DNA of 64,000 nt from Lachnospiraceae bacterium. GTDB lineage: Bacteria; Bacillota; Clostridia; Lachnospirales; Lachnospiraceae. The stretch lies in assembly GCA_031280955.1 (NCBI GenBank), contig JAITGA010000009.1, forward strand, positions 1 to 64,000, given 5' to 3'. Shown here piece by piece: positions 16,091 to 23,949 of this stretch (position 1 is the first letter of the stretch; each line of letters opens with the position of its first letter). The notes beneath the pieces were generated by a model. The model worked only from the letters and a program-made list of their open reading frames with translations. It searched no databases and was not told where the DNA came from. The translations under genes were made by a program, and so were the position numbers.

Positions 16091-16600
16091 ATGGCTGAAA
16101 TATGCAAGGTATATAAACAAAGAGTTGGAAATATGCGGTTTATTGGAAAGAAATACTTAAATAGTGACCGTGTAAACGGGATGTTCGGTGCAAAATGGGG
16201 TGAATGGTTTGAAAACGGTTGGTTCACTTTGCTTGAAAAACATGTCGATGGTAGTCTCAAAGATACCTATGAAGACGGTGACGCAACGATAGGGTTAATG
16301 CGTGAAGAAAACGGTTTCGATTCTTTTGAGTATTGGATTGGTTATTTTGTGCCGGAAAACACTAAAGTACCTGAAGGATTTACATATGTTGATTTTCCCG
16401 AGAGTGAATTAGGTGTGTGTTGGGTTTATGGCAAGGTGCATGAAGTGTTTGGCTTAGAGGGTATGTGCAGGGAACGCCTTGAGAAAGAGGGCTATGAAGT
16501 GACCTCTAATTGGTGTATTGAGCGTTATTCCTGTCCACGTTTTACCACACCTGATGAAAAAGGCAATGTCATTATTGATATTTGCTTCTTTGTAAAATAG
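16091..16600 (+). CDS. GyrI-like/AraC effector-binding domain protein
   Basis: A 169-residue stand-alone effector-binding domain. The layout (start near YKQRVGNMRFIGKKY, centre YWIGYFVPENTKVPEGFTYVD, conserved Glu late in the chain, and CIERYSCPRF near the end) fits the GyrI-like SOUL-type fold used to bind small cationic or hydrophobic ligands. No DNA-binding domain is present. GAGGGGGT precedes ATG 16,091. It is followed 19 bases later by an Fe-S protein, probably in one transcript. Confidence 0.78.
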   Translation: MAEICKVYKQRVGNMRFIGKKYLNSDRVNGMFGAKWGEWFENGWFTLLEKHVDGSLKDTYEDGDATIGLMREENGFDSFEYWIGYFVPENTKVPEGFTYVDFPESELGVCWVYGKVHEVFGLEGMCRERLEKEGYEVTSNWCIERYSCPRFTTPDEKGNVIIDICFFVK

Positions 16601-16619
16601 TGAATAGAGGGAGAATATC

Positions 16620-17243
16620 ATGGAGAAAATGGACAAGTTGACAGAGTTACTTAAAGATAACGCCTATTTCAGATGGGAGTGTGTTTCAATTGAGAAAGTG
16701 AAATCAATGTCAGAAGATATGTTGGTTTTATGCAATGAAAACGATGTTCATGAAATGCAAAAAGGCAATATTGCAGGTAGTATAAGAGCGATTGAACGAT
16801 TGACAGGAATGCCGAAAAAGTATACATCTGTTTTGATTGGAGCATTACCACGTGGAGATGGTGACGCACGGTCGAGCGGGGGGATAAATGTCCAAAATGC
16901 TTTGGAAGAAGCAGGATTTGCCGCCAAACTGTACATATCTCTACCAATCAAGAGACTTGCCGTGTTGAGCGGGTTAGCTGAGTATGGCAGAAACAATGTG
17001 ACGAGTGTTCAGGGGATTGGAAGTTGGGTGCAATATACGGTATTTTTAACAGATGCACCGTTTAACGATAGTAATTGGCGAGAGAAGCCGGTCATAGCAA
17101 CGGAATGTGAAGATTGCGATATATGCATGGAGGCTTGTTCTAAAGGAGCTATCAGTAAGGAAAGGTTTTTACTTTATCGGGAAAAATGTAAGGGCTGTAA
17201 TACGGAGTGTTATTGGTCGTGCCCTTTGAATATCAGAAGCTGA
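16620..17243 (+). CDS. QueG-like 4Fe-4S protein, short form
   Basis: A 207-residue protein ending in a double 4Fe-4S region: CEDCDICMEACSKGAI (about 162-177) and CKGCNTECYWSCP (about 190-202). The central part (GLAEYGRNNVTSVQGIGSWVQ) is the family's signature region. Standard epoxyqueuosine reductases are 300-380 residues and bind cobalamin; this one is shorter at both ends, so it may be a divergent reductase rather than a tRNA-modification enzyme. GAGGGAGAA precedes ATG 16,620. Confidence 0.75.
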   Translation: MEKMDKLTELLKDNAYFRWECVSIEKVKSMSEDMLVLCNENDVHEMQKGNIAGSIRAIERLTGMPKKYTSVLIGALPRGDGDARSSGGINVQNALEEAGFAAKLYISLPIKRLAVLSGLAEYGRNNVTSVQGIGSWVQYTVFLTDAPFNDSNWREKPVIATECEDCDICMEACSKGAISKERFLLYREKCKGCNTECYWSCPLNIRS

Positions 17244-17311
17244 AAGTAATTCTACGTTTTTACAAAAGATTGGATAAGCTAATGACACGAACAAGAAATC
17301 ACGCAAAAAGC

Positions 17312-17343
17312 AAAAAGCTAGTAACCATAATGCTAGTGTTTTT
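17312..17343 (+). terminator. weak intrinsic terminator
   Basis: AAAAAGCTAG and CTAGTGTTTTT can pair around an 11-base loop, followed by Ts. It is placed after the Fe-S gene. Confidence 0.35.
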
Positions 17344-17511
17344 ACTATTATATAGTGCTCATATGCAATTTGCCCTAAGCTGATTGGAACAATAGTTGAC
17401 TAATACAAGATATAGTTAGATAAAATGTCCGAAAAAGCTCATTGTTTTTAACTATATGCTATAAAGTATCAATATCCATTTTGATGGATATCAAATTATG
17501 GGAGGTTATGA

Positions 17512-18060
17512 ATGTATTTAAAGAAAATTGTTGGAAAAAAGTGTTATTTATCCCCAATTGATGAAAATGATTCAGAAAAATATGCTGAATGGTTAAACGA
17601 CTTAGAGATGACTCAATATCTAGTTGGACTTGGTCCAATTAATGTAAATGTTGGAAATATGAGAGGGATTCTTGAAAGTGCTGCTCAAGGACATAATTAT
17701 TCAATAATCGACATTGAAACAAATGAATTGCTTGGAGATTGTTGTTTTGAGGGTTTAAATCATTTGAATCAAACAAGTGAAGTAGGAATATACATTGGCA
17801 ATAAAGAATATTGGGATAAAGGTTTTGGAACTGAAGCTTTGAGTTTGTTGTTAGATTATGGATTCAAAGTATTAAATCTACATTGTGTTTATCTACAGGT
17901 TGTTTCATTTAATGATAGAGCAATAAAATCGTATGAAAAGATTGGATTTGAAGTTGTTGGCAAAAAAAGAGAAGCCATATTAAAAGGCAAAGAAAGATAT
18001 GACATGATTTATATGGATATTTTGCATAATGAATTTTATGAAGTATTTAATGAAAATTAA
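17512..18060 (+). CDS. GNAT-family acetyltransferase (RimJ/RimL type)
   Basis: A 182-residue protein. KKCYLSPIDENDSEKYAEWLN is the usual N-terminal region, YWDKGFGTEALSLLLDYGF the acetyl-CoA loop, and NDRAIKSYEKIGFEVVG the terminal motif. Substrate unknown. GGGAGGTT precedes ATG 17,512. It stands alone, with 269 bases upstream and 114 downstream without genes. Confidence 0.9.
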   Translation: MYLKKIVGKKCYLSPIDENDSEKYAEWLNDLEMTQYLVGLGPINVNVGNMRGILESAAQGHNYSIIDIETNELLGDCCFEGLNHLNQTSEVGIYIGNKEYWDKGFGTEALSLLLDYGFKVLNLHCVYLQVVSFNDRAIKSYEKIGFEVVGKKREAILKGKERYDMIYMDILHNEFYEVFNEN

Positions 18061-18174
18061 ATGAAGCATGGTCGAAACGGGCAAATAATATATAGCACAA
18101 CGTGAAATAACCCTGAATAACCCTGAATAATCATGAAAGATTGATAGGCTTTAAATAGTGCAATATAAAAAAAC

Positions 18175-19281
18175 ATGGAGAAATATATGGATACAGGCAA
18201 GGCTATTGATTTTCTTTTGGAACACGGAAGCGATATCATAAAGTATCGTTTATATAAAGAAATCTTAAAGGATAAGTCAGAAGAAGAACGTTTCCTTGAA
18301 AAAATATTAGAAACGCCTCGTTTTATTCTGGTCAACGAATATCAAAAGGAAAATGGTTATATAGGTATAAGTATGCATGGTATGGACAGTTTAAAGCAAA
18401 CGCCGCTTCAAGATGGAGAAACAGCGGCAAGGCTTTTATGCAATTATTCCATACCTAAAGAATCAAGAATAGTTAGAAGGTTTATTGAAGCTCTAACTAA
18501 TGAACAAATACTGGAAAAGGAATTTTCAACAAATAAACCTGAAACTGTAAGATTTAAGGAACGATTTGTTGGTAATGGCTGCGGTTGGGGTTTGCAGCTT
18601 CTTATAGACACATGTATAGCAATCATGGGGTACGGAGATGAATACTGCCAAAGCTTCATTGAAACTAGTTTGAAAGCATTTAATAATGTTTTGTCAGCGT
18701 CATCAATTATGGATATAGCGAAATATAATCCGGAATCAAAGAAAAAATACAACTATCCCTATTTAGAGCATGACCAATTATGGCCTTGCCTTTATCACCT
18801 TGAGACTCTTGCTTTTACACATTCATGGAGGAATGAAGAAGCAAAAAGTCAACTGGCAAATGCAATTAATCACCTTAACAAAATAACACCCAATAATAGC
18901 TCTCACCATATAAGGCTTGGCAGCCGTTATTATAGTCCATGTGGAGGTTTTAATTACCCATTAAAGCCATATAGTAATACATATCAAGAGCAAATTTGTT
19001 GTAACAGAAGGGTTTTAACCCATATAGCTCTTTGCGGAATTGGGAAAAATGTTGAAGTTGCAAAGCAAAATGCGGAGATATTAGATGGCTTTTTACGAAA
19101 GGATGGGATGATAAGCTATAAATTTAAGTCAAGTTACGAGAAAAGGGTTTTTAAGCAGAGTTTAATGTATACCGGGGCATATTGTGAGGCAGGTTTTTCA
19201 TCGGGCGACTATAAAGAAGATATTGAGATTGTTGTAGACCTAACATTTTGGGCGGTGCATTTTCTGCATAATTATGAATAA
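18175..19281 (+). CDS. unknown protein, possible alpha/alpha-toroid
   Basis: A 368-residue soluble protein with repeated helical segments, Trp/Cys-rich motifs (GNGCGWGLQLLIDTCIAIMG near 132-151; YYSPCGGFNYP; LYHLETLAFTHSW). The repeat-like helices suggest a prenyltransferase/cyclase-like toroid, but this is only an impression and no catalytic DxD motif is obvious. GGAG near 18,178 is weak and ATG 18,187 (MDTGKAIDFLL) is an alternative start. Tandem CCCTGAATAA lies just upstream. Function unknown. Confidence 0.7.
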   Translation: MEKYMDTGKAIDFLLEHGSDIIKYRLYKEILKDKSEEERFLEKILETPRFILVNEYQKENGYIGISMHGMDSLKQTPLQDGETAARLLCNYSIPKESRIVRRFIEALTNEQILEKEFSTNKPETVRFKERFVGNGCGWGLQLLIDTCIAIMGYGDEYCQSFIETSLKAFNNVLSASSIMDIAKYNPESKKKYNYPYLEHDQLWPCLYHLETLAFTHSWRNEEAKSQLANAINHLNKITPNNSSHHIRLGSRYYSPCGGFNYPLKPYSNTYQEQICCNRRVLTHIALCGIGKNVEVAKQNAEILDGFLRKDGMISYKFKSSYEKRVFKQSLMYTGAYCEAGFSSGDYKEDIEIVVDLTFWAVHFLHNYE

Positions 19282-19330
19282 AAATTATTGAAAATCAAAA
19301 GAGTAAAAGAAAAACAGGTTTTAACTTTCA

Positions 19331-19517
19331 AGGAGCAAGCCGACTGACTATTTTAAAGCCGGATGTTGGAGTCGCCGGCACTTAGGCAACAGACCCGCTC
19401 TTTGGGGCTGGGGTCTTAGTACCGCTGCGACGACACCATAGCGCAAGCGTCCGGCGATAAATACGTCAGCATAGGCTTGCGGTGTATCAAAAAGGTAAAC
19501 AGTAATTTCCTGTTTTT
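19331..19517 (+). ncRNA. structured leader RNA candidate ending in a terminator
   Basis: A GC-rich island in AT-rich surroundings, 45 bases before a kinase gene. Visible helices: AGACCC (19,391-19,396) with GGGTCT (19,411-19,416); ACACC and GCAAGC (19,433-19,448) with GCTTGCGGTGT (19,475-19,485); and GCCGGATG (19,358-19,365) with CGTCCGGC (19,448-19,455). It ends with AAACAG/CTGTTT (19,497-19,515) plus Ts. This resembles a riboswitch or attenuator, but I cannot match it to a known class. Confidence 0.55.
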
Positions 19518-19561
19518 AACAAAATATTTATGTTATTATACAAATAAGGAGTATAGCGGCA

Positions 19562-20119
19562 ATGAAGAGCAAAATAATTATTGTTGGTGGTTGTTGCGCA
19601 ACAGGCAAATCGACATTTGCTGAAAAAATGTCAGCGGAACTAAATATTCCGTGTTTCATAAAAGATAAAATCAAAGAAAATTTAGGTGATGGTTTTGGAC
19701 CTGATAATGATATGGTGTTCAATAAAGGTAGTATGGCAACATTTTCACTTATGTTACATATAACGGAGCAATTCATCAAAAATGGTAAAGTATGTATTCT
19801 TGAAGGTAATTTTAAGTCAATAGAGATAGAAAAAATAGAGGCATTACTTGAGAAATATAATTGTGAGTGTATAACATATTTGTTCAAAGGAGATTTTGAT
19901 ATTTTGTTTAAAAGATACATGAAAAGAGACAAAGCCGGGAAAAGGCATTGGGTTCACCAAACTTCCGGAGAAACAATAGAAGATTTTGAAAAAGGGCATT
20001 TGCGTTGGAAAATGGGAGAAATAGGCTTAGGACAGATTATTACAGTAGATTCTACTGAATTTGAAAATATAGACTTTGAAAAACTGATAAACATAGGAAG
20101 AGAGTTCATAAGTAGTTAG
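19562..20119 (+). CDS. P-loop kinase-like protein
   Basis: A 185-residue AAA/zeta-type kinase. IIVGGCCATGKSTFAEKM is Walker A near the N-terminus; CILEGNFKS is the Walker B-like position; KRYMKRDKAGKRHWVH contains the basic residues expected in the lid. Such proteins phosphorylate small molecules such as antibiotics or nucleosides, but the substrate is unknown. AAGGAG precedes ATG 19,562. It lies behind a structured leader that may control it. Confidence 0.8.
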   Translation: MKSKIIIVGGCCATGKSTFAEKMSAELNIPCFIKDKIKENLGDGFGPDNDMVFNKGSMATFSLMLHITEQFIKNGKVCILEGNFKSIEIEKIEALLEKYNCECITYLFKGDFDILFKRYMKRDKAGKRHWVHQTSGETIEDFEKGHLRWKMGEIGLGQIITVDSTEFENIDFEKLINIGREFISS

Positions 20120-20242
20120 TAATGAAAATGAGTAATTGGAGTAAACTAATTTGGCAAAGCATTTGGAGAGATGGTTTTTAGATACTATATATGTGAGTTA
20201 TAGGATAAGGTGTATAGTAAATTTATACTAACAGGTGATTGA

Positions 20243-21403
20243 ATGTTTAAGAATGTAAAACCAAAATGGTATATAGGCATATGTGCGTTTGTTCTTACTA
20301 TTACATTTTTCATTTTTGCGGCATTTCCTTTACAATTAAAGTTTGGCATGTGGGGGTTGGCGATTACGCAACTGGGAATATTGTTCATTGCGTTAATTCC
20401 GGTATTTTTGTTTAGATGGAAAATAAGCGATGTAATGCCGATGAAAAAAGTAACGGCAAAGCAATTATTTGCGATGTTATTGTTATACATTGCTACGTTT
20501 TTTATTGTAAATACAGTTACAATTACAACGACTTATCTGTTCCCGGAATCTGTACAATTGAGTATGGATATAGCAGATTTTTTTACAACTGCACCTTTTT
20601 TAGCCTCGTTAATAATTATTAGCGTTATCACCGGAATTTGTGAAGAAGTCCTGCACAGGGGAGTTATCCAATATACATTCAAAGATTGTAAAAGCGAATT
20701 AGCGATAATGCTCTTTATGGCTGTTATTTTCGGTGCTTTCCATCTTAGCTTGTTTCGCTTTCTACCCACTGCCATTATAGGGTTCGTTTTGGCTTATTTA
20801 ATGATAAAAACCAAGAATTTTCTCATACCGGTGCTTTATCATGCCGTTCATAATGCCGTTGGGTTTGTGATAAGCTATGGTGCGGATTCAAATCCAACTG
20901 TTTCGATGCCATTAGAATCAATAGGTGTATTCCTGATACTATCTTCATTATCACCGTTTTTGTTTTATACAGGTGTAAAATTACTGAACAAAGAAAAACC
21001 TAGCAAAAGAACGAAGTATGCTACGATTGCTTTAACTTTAGTTTTACCAATTTTGGGTATTGGCATATTTGCGCTATCGCACTCGCAAACAGAAACGTAT
21101 GTTACTAACTTTTCAATGACACCCTCTGTAAACATCGAGACTCCGCCGGAAGTAGTTAAATTTACGATAGAAAAGGAAGGAACATACAACATATTTGTAT
21201 CAATAAAAGATGAAACGCATACAGTTACAACCGGGGTTAGGATTGAGCATGAAGATGGTGAAATTGCTTGGGATGTGGGTGGTATTGATTTATTTGCAAA
21301 TAGATTCACCAATCTAAAAATCGGAGTATATAACGTTATTTTTACTTTTGAAACGCAGAGTGAGCAGAAAACACCAGTTGACATTAGTTTCTCAATAGAG
21401 TGA
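20243..21403 (+). CDS. CPBP-family intramembrane metalloprotease
   Basis: A 386-residue protein with about eight membrane segments and the CPBP (Abi/CAAX protease) motifs: EEVLHRG (about 132-138), FGAFHLSLFRFLP (about 168-180) and LYHAVHNAVGF (about 203). The Glu-Glu and His residues form the active site. The last 110 residues are an extra-membrane beta-rich domain, an addition to the usual CPBP length. Substrates in bacteria are mostly unknown; some members give immunity to bacteriocins. It is followed 12 bases later by a DUF3795 gene. Confidence 0.88.
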   Translation: MFKNVKPKWYIGICAFVLTITFFIFAAFPLQLKFGMWGLAITQLGILFIALIPVFLFRWKISDVMPMKKVTAKQLFAMLLLYIATFFIVNTVTITTTYLFPESVQLSMDIADFFTTAPFLASLIIISVITGICEEVLHRGVIQYTFKDCKSELAIMLFMAVIFGAFHLSLFRFLPTAIIGFVLAYLMIKTKNFLIPVLYHAVHNAVGFVISYGADSNPTVSMPLESIGVFLILSSLSPFLFYTGVKLLNKEKPSKRTKYATIALTLVLPILGIGIFALSHSQTETYVTNFSMTPSVNIETPPEVVKFTIEKEGTYNIFVSIKDETHTVTTGVRIEHEDGEIAWDVGGIDLFANRFTNLKIGVYNVIFTFETQSEQKTPVDISFSIE

Positions 21404-21415
21404 GGTTAAATTATA

Positions 21416-21967
21416 ATGGGCTATAGACGAAAATATCATTTGTTTTCCGCTTGCGGCTTAAATTGTGGATTATGCCCACGGTTTTATACAGATGGAGATT
21501 CTAAATGTCCCGGCTGTGGGGGAGAAGGTTTTACACAGATACATTGTTCATGTAGCGTTTTATCCTGCAATCAAAGAAAAGGACTTGAATTTTGTTACCT
21601 TTGTAATGAATTTCCGTGTAAAAAATACAACAAATGGGAAAAAGATTCATTCATAACACACAAAAACATGATGAAAGATTTTGAAAAAGTAAGAAACAAT
21701 GGATTAAAAGTATACCAAAATGAGCTTAATGAAAAAATAGAGATACTAAATAATTTATTGGATAATTATAACGATGGCAGGAGAAAAAGTTTTTTCTGCC
21801 TTGCTGTTAATTTATTGGAACTTGATGATATAAAGATAGTAATGAAGCAACTAAAAAACGAAACTAATTCCAAAGAATTGAATATTAAAGAAAAAGCATT
21901 AATTGCAAGAAAATTATTTGAAACAATGGCAGAAGAACGAAAAATAGTATTGAAACTTGATAAATAA
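21416..21967 (+). CDS. DUF3795 Cys-rich protein
   Basis: A 183-residue protein. ACGLNCGLCPRFYTDG, CPGCGGEG, CSCSVLSC and FCYLCNEFPCKKY form the N-terminal Cys clusters typical of DUF3795 (suspected zinc binding); the rest is helical. It is close behind the CPBP gene and probably co-transcribed. Activity unknown. Confidence 0.82.
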   Translation: MGYRRKYHLFSACGLNCGLCPRFYTDGDSKCPGCGGEGFTQIHCSCSVLSCNQRKGLEFCYLCNEFPCKKYNKWEKDSFITHKNMMKDFEKVRNNGLKVYQNELNEKIEILNNLLDNYNDGRRKSFFCLAVNLLELDDIKIVMKQLKNETNSKELNIKEKALIARKLFETMAEERKIVLKLDK

Positions 21968-22018
21968 TGTTGACATTAAGTAATTACCGTATTATTTTTA
22001 GTTAAAAGGAGACAAATA

Positions 22019-22558
22019 ATGGATATTTTTGAATGTATACAGAAACGATATAGTTATCGTGGGTCTTATATGAAGACAGCTATTCCGCGTGAAAACTTGG
22101 AAAAAATAATTCGAGCCGGACTTTTAGCCCCATCCGGTTGTAATAAGCAGACAACATCAATTATTGGGATAGATGATCAACAGATTCTTGATTCTATAAC
22201 AAGCCTGATAAATAAGAATGGTTTTACGGGTAAAACTGCTCCTGCGGGAATCTGTATATTGACACAAGAAATACCTGGTTATGCAGATGTATATTTCAAT
22301 ATTCAAGATTATAGTGCCGCCATTGAAAATATGCTGCTTGCTATTACAACTCTCGGCTATGCCAGTTGTTGGATAGAGGGGCAGATTACCGAATCTACAG
22401 AAACGCAAAAACAGATAGCAAACCTACTAAATATTCCCGCAGATTATATTGTTGTTGGATTTTTACCGATAGGGATACCGGAAAATGAAGGTAAACGCCC
22501 ATCATACAAATCATTCTCCCAAAGAGCTTGGTATAATACTTATGGAAGTGATGAATAA
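22019..22558 (+). CDS. nitroreductase-family protein
   Basis: A 179-residue FMN-dependent oxidoreductase. Residues KRYSYRGSY near 9-17 and GLLAPSGCNKQT bind FMN; AAIENMLLAITTLGYASCWIEG is the classic dimer-interface helix and FMN phosphate region. Members reduce nitro compounds, quinones or flavins with NAD(P)H. AAAGGAGAC precedes ATG 22,019. Substrate unknown. Confidence 0.9.
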   Translation: MDIFECIQKRYSYRGSYMKTAIPRENLEKIIRAGLLAPSGCNKQTTSIIGIDDQQILDSITSLINKNGFTGKTAPAGICILTQEIPGYADVYFNIQDYSAAIENMLLAITTLGYASCWIEGQITESTETQKQIANLLNIPADYIVVGFLPIGIPENEGKRPSYKSFSQRAWYNTYGSDE

Positions 22559-22593
22559 CATCTAGCTGCTATACGTTATGAAGAGGCGAAAAA

Positions 22594-22782
22594 ATGAGAG
22601 AAGAAGTGAACACCAGAAACAAGAACATTATTACTATAGTTATAACATATGTTTTCGTACTCATTTCACTACTTGGTGTCGGTTTAATTAACCGCAATGT
22701 ATTGCTCACGCTTTACACAACTTACTCATTCCGGTTGTTGTTGGGTTTTTCTTTTGACACATATTTCACTACACTCCGATAA
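22594..22782 (+). CDS. small hydrophobic protein, doubtful
   Basis: A 62-codon frame with one strong membrane segment (IITIVITYVFVLISLLGVGL). GAGGCG lies upstream of ATG 22,594. The end overlaps the converging MazF-like gene by 14 bases. It could be a truncated membrane protein; no family recognised. Confidence 0.35.
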   Translation: MREEVNTRNKNIITIVITYVFVLISLLGVGLINRNVLLTLYTTYSFRLLLGFSFDTYFTTLR

Positions 22783-23107
22783 CTCTTTGAATACCTTCTT
22801 GTACTTCATTTAGCTTGTCAGACGTAACTGTACCAATTTTCTCAACGAAACGATTTTGCGATATCGATCTTATTTGAAAACAATCTATGGAAGATGTCTT
22901 TGAAAGCCCGGTTACTTCAGTCGGTTCAATCCTCACCATCCAAGGAGCTATACTGTAATGTTCTTTCCAACTGGTTATCGGTACTATTATTTTTAATGGC
23001 AGTTTACCAAGTCCGTTATCATTAACAATTAATGCAGGTCGCGATTTACTCATTTCTGCGCCGATAGTAGGTTCTAAATTGACAAGCCAAATTTCACCTT
23101 GGTTCAT
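22769..23107 (-). CDS. MazF/PemK-family mRNA interferase
   Basis: A 112-residue toxin. GEIWLVNLEPTIGAEMSKSRPALIVN is the MazF start with the conserved acidic/Arg set, and IIVPITSW follows. TSSIDCFQIRSIS near residue 72-84 supplies the second conserved strand. MazF enzymes cleave mRNA at short sequences independently of ribosomes. Its start overlaps the antitoxin end by 14 bases. Confidence 0.9.
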   Translation of the reverse strand: MNQGEIWLVNLEPTIGAEMSKSRPALIVNDNGLGKLPLKIIVPITSWKEHYSIAPWMVRIEPTEVTGLSKTSSIDCFQIRSISQNRFVEKIGTVTSDKLNEVQEGIQRVIGV

Positions 23108-23306
23108 AGAACTCCTCGCAGTCTAGTTGAGTAAATGCCGTCAGTTCACTATCATTTTGGTAATCGTCAAATAGACGCTCGGCAGCAATTTCTAGCGTTT
23201 CCTCCATTTTTTCGCGACGGATAGAACGGATTATCTGCTCGACAATGAAGATGCGCTTGTATGTTGGTAAATTGTCTATTTCTTTAATGATTGCAACCGC
23301 TTCCAT
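23094..23306 (-). CDS. antitoxin partner of MazF
   Basis: A 70-residue protein (IIKEIDNLPTYKRIFIVEQIIRSIRR then an acidic C-terminus with LFDDYQNDSELTAF) matching small antitoxins paired with MazF in low-GC Gram-positives and cyanobacteria. The function rests on the overlap with the toxin gene. GAGGGTAAGC precedes the ATG on the minus strand. Confidence 0.75.
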   Translation of the reverse strand: MEAVAIIKEIDNLPTYKRIFIVEQIIRSIRREKMEETLEIAAERLFDDYQNDSELTAFTQLDCEEFYEPR

Positions 23307-23447
23307 AAGCTTACCCTCCTCGCAAAATCACGTACTGCCACGACCTAAATATAACCGTTTTCTAAAGCTTTGTCAATTGACTTACTATCTGGAACACACG
23401 CTGGTACACACGCTTACCCCTCTCTTACCCCCCTCCAAAAATAACCC

Positions 23448-23476
23448 TTGCTCTTAGCTTGCTTTTGTGCTAGTAT
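23448..23476 (+). promoter_or_regulatory. putative secG promoter
   Basis: TTGCTC (23,448-23,453), 17-base spacer, TAGTAT (23,471-23,476), 40 bases before secG. Confidence 0.45.
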
Positions 23477-23515
23477 TGCAAATGTGGGTGTTTTCGCCAC
23501 TAAATGGAGGATGTT

Positions 23516-23755
23516 ATGACAGCGTTACGGATAGTTTTGACGTTAGTATTCATTTTGGTTTGCATGGCTTTGGTGGCATTGGTATTGTTACAAGAGGGAA
23601 AGTCCGCCGGGTTGGGTTCCATCAGCGGTGCGGCTGAGACTTACTGGGGCAAAAATAAAGGACGTTCGATGGAGGGAACATTGGTCAAAATCACCAAGTT
23701 CCTTGCCGGGGGATTCTTCCTTTTGGCGATAGTCCTGAATTTGACATTTATATAA
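23516..23755 (+). CDS. secG: preprotein translocase subunit SecG
   Basis: A 79-residue membrane protein from ATG 23,516, chosen over ATG 23,504 because GGAGG (23,506-23,510) sits just ahead of it. Two membrane segments flank a glycine-rich loop (LLQEGKSAGLGSISGAAETYWGKNKG), typical of clostridial SecG. It supports SecYE during export. It marks the left edge of the conserved core and is followed by a strong terminator-like hairpin before rnr. Confidence 0.93.
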   Translation: MTALRIVLTLVFILVCMALVALVLLQEGKSAGLGSISGAAETYWGKNKGRSMEGTLVKITKFLAGGFFLLAIVLNLTFI

Positions 23756-23779
23756 TGAAAGTAAACAAGGAAACTGCGG

Positions 23780-23814
23780 AAAGCTCGGGAATCGCGGATT
23801 CCCGGGCTTTGTTT
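23780..23814 (+). terminator. hairpin after secG
   Basis: Fourteen paired bases (23,780-23,793 with 23,797-23,810) around a GCG loop, one wobble pair, followed by GTTT. The T run is weak, so termination may be partial. Confidence 0.6.
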
Positions 23815-23949
23815 ATGAAGAATCAAAGGTTTACCGGCAATCAAGAAAGATGATGAAGGTATTGTTCCACCTACTAAACCTTCAGCAGACGGCGTAAGAC
23901 TTAATGGGTGGAGCAATAGGATATCCGTGCAAAAACAGCACAAGGATTT

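Noticed and set aside
1..23400. A prophage, or an integrative element with integrase, in the accessory region
   Set aside because: No phage structural genes, relaxase, tyrosine or serine recombinase, or transposase was found in the window.
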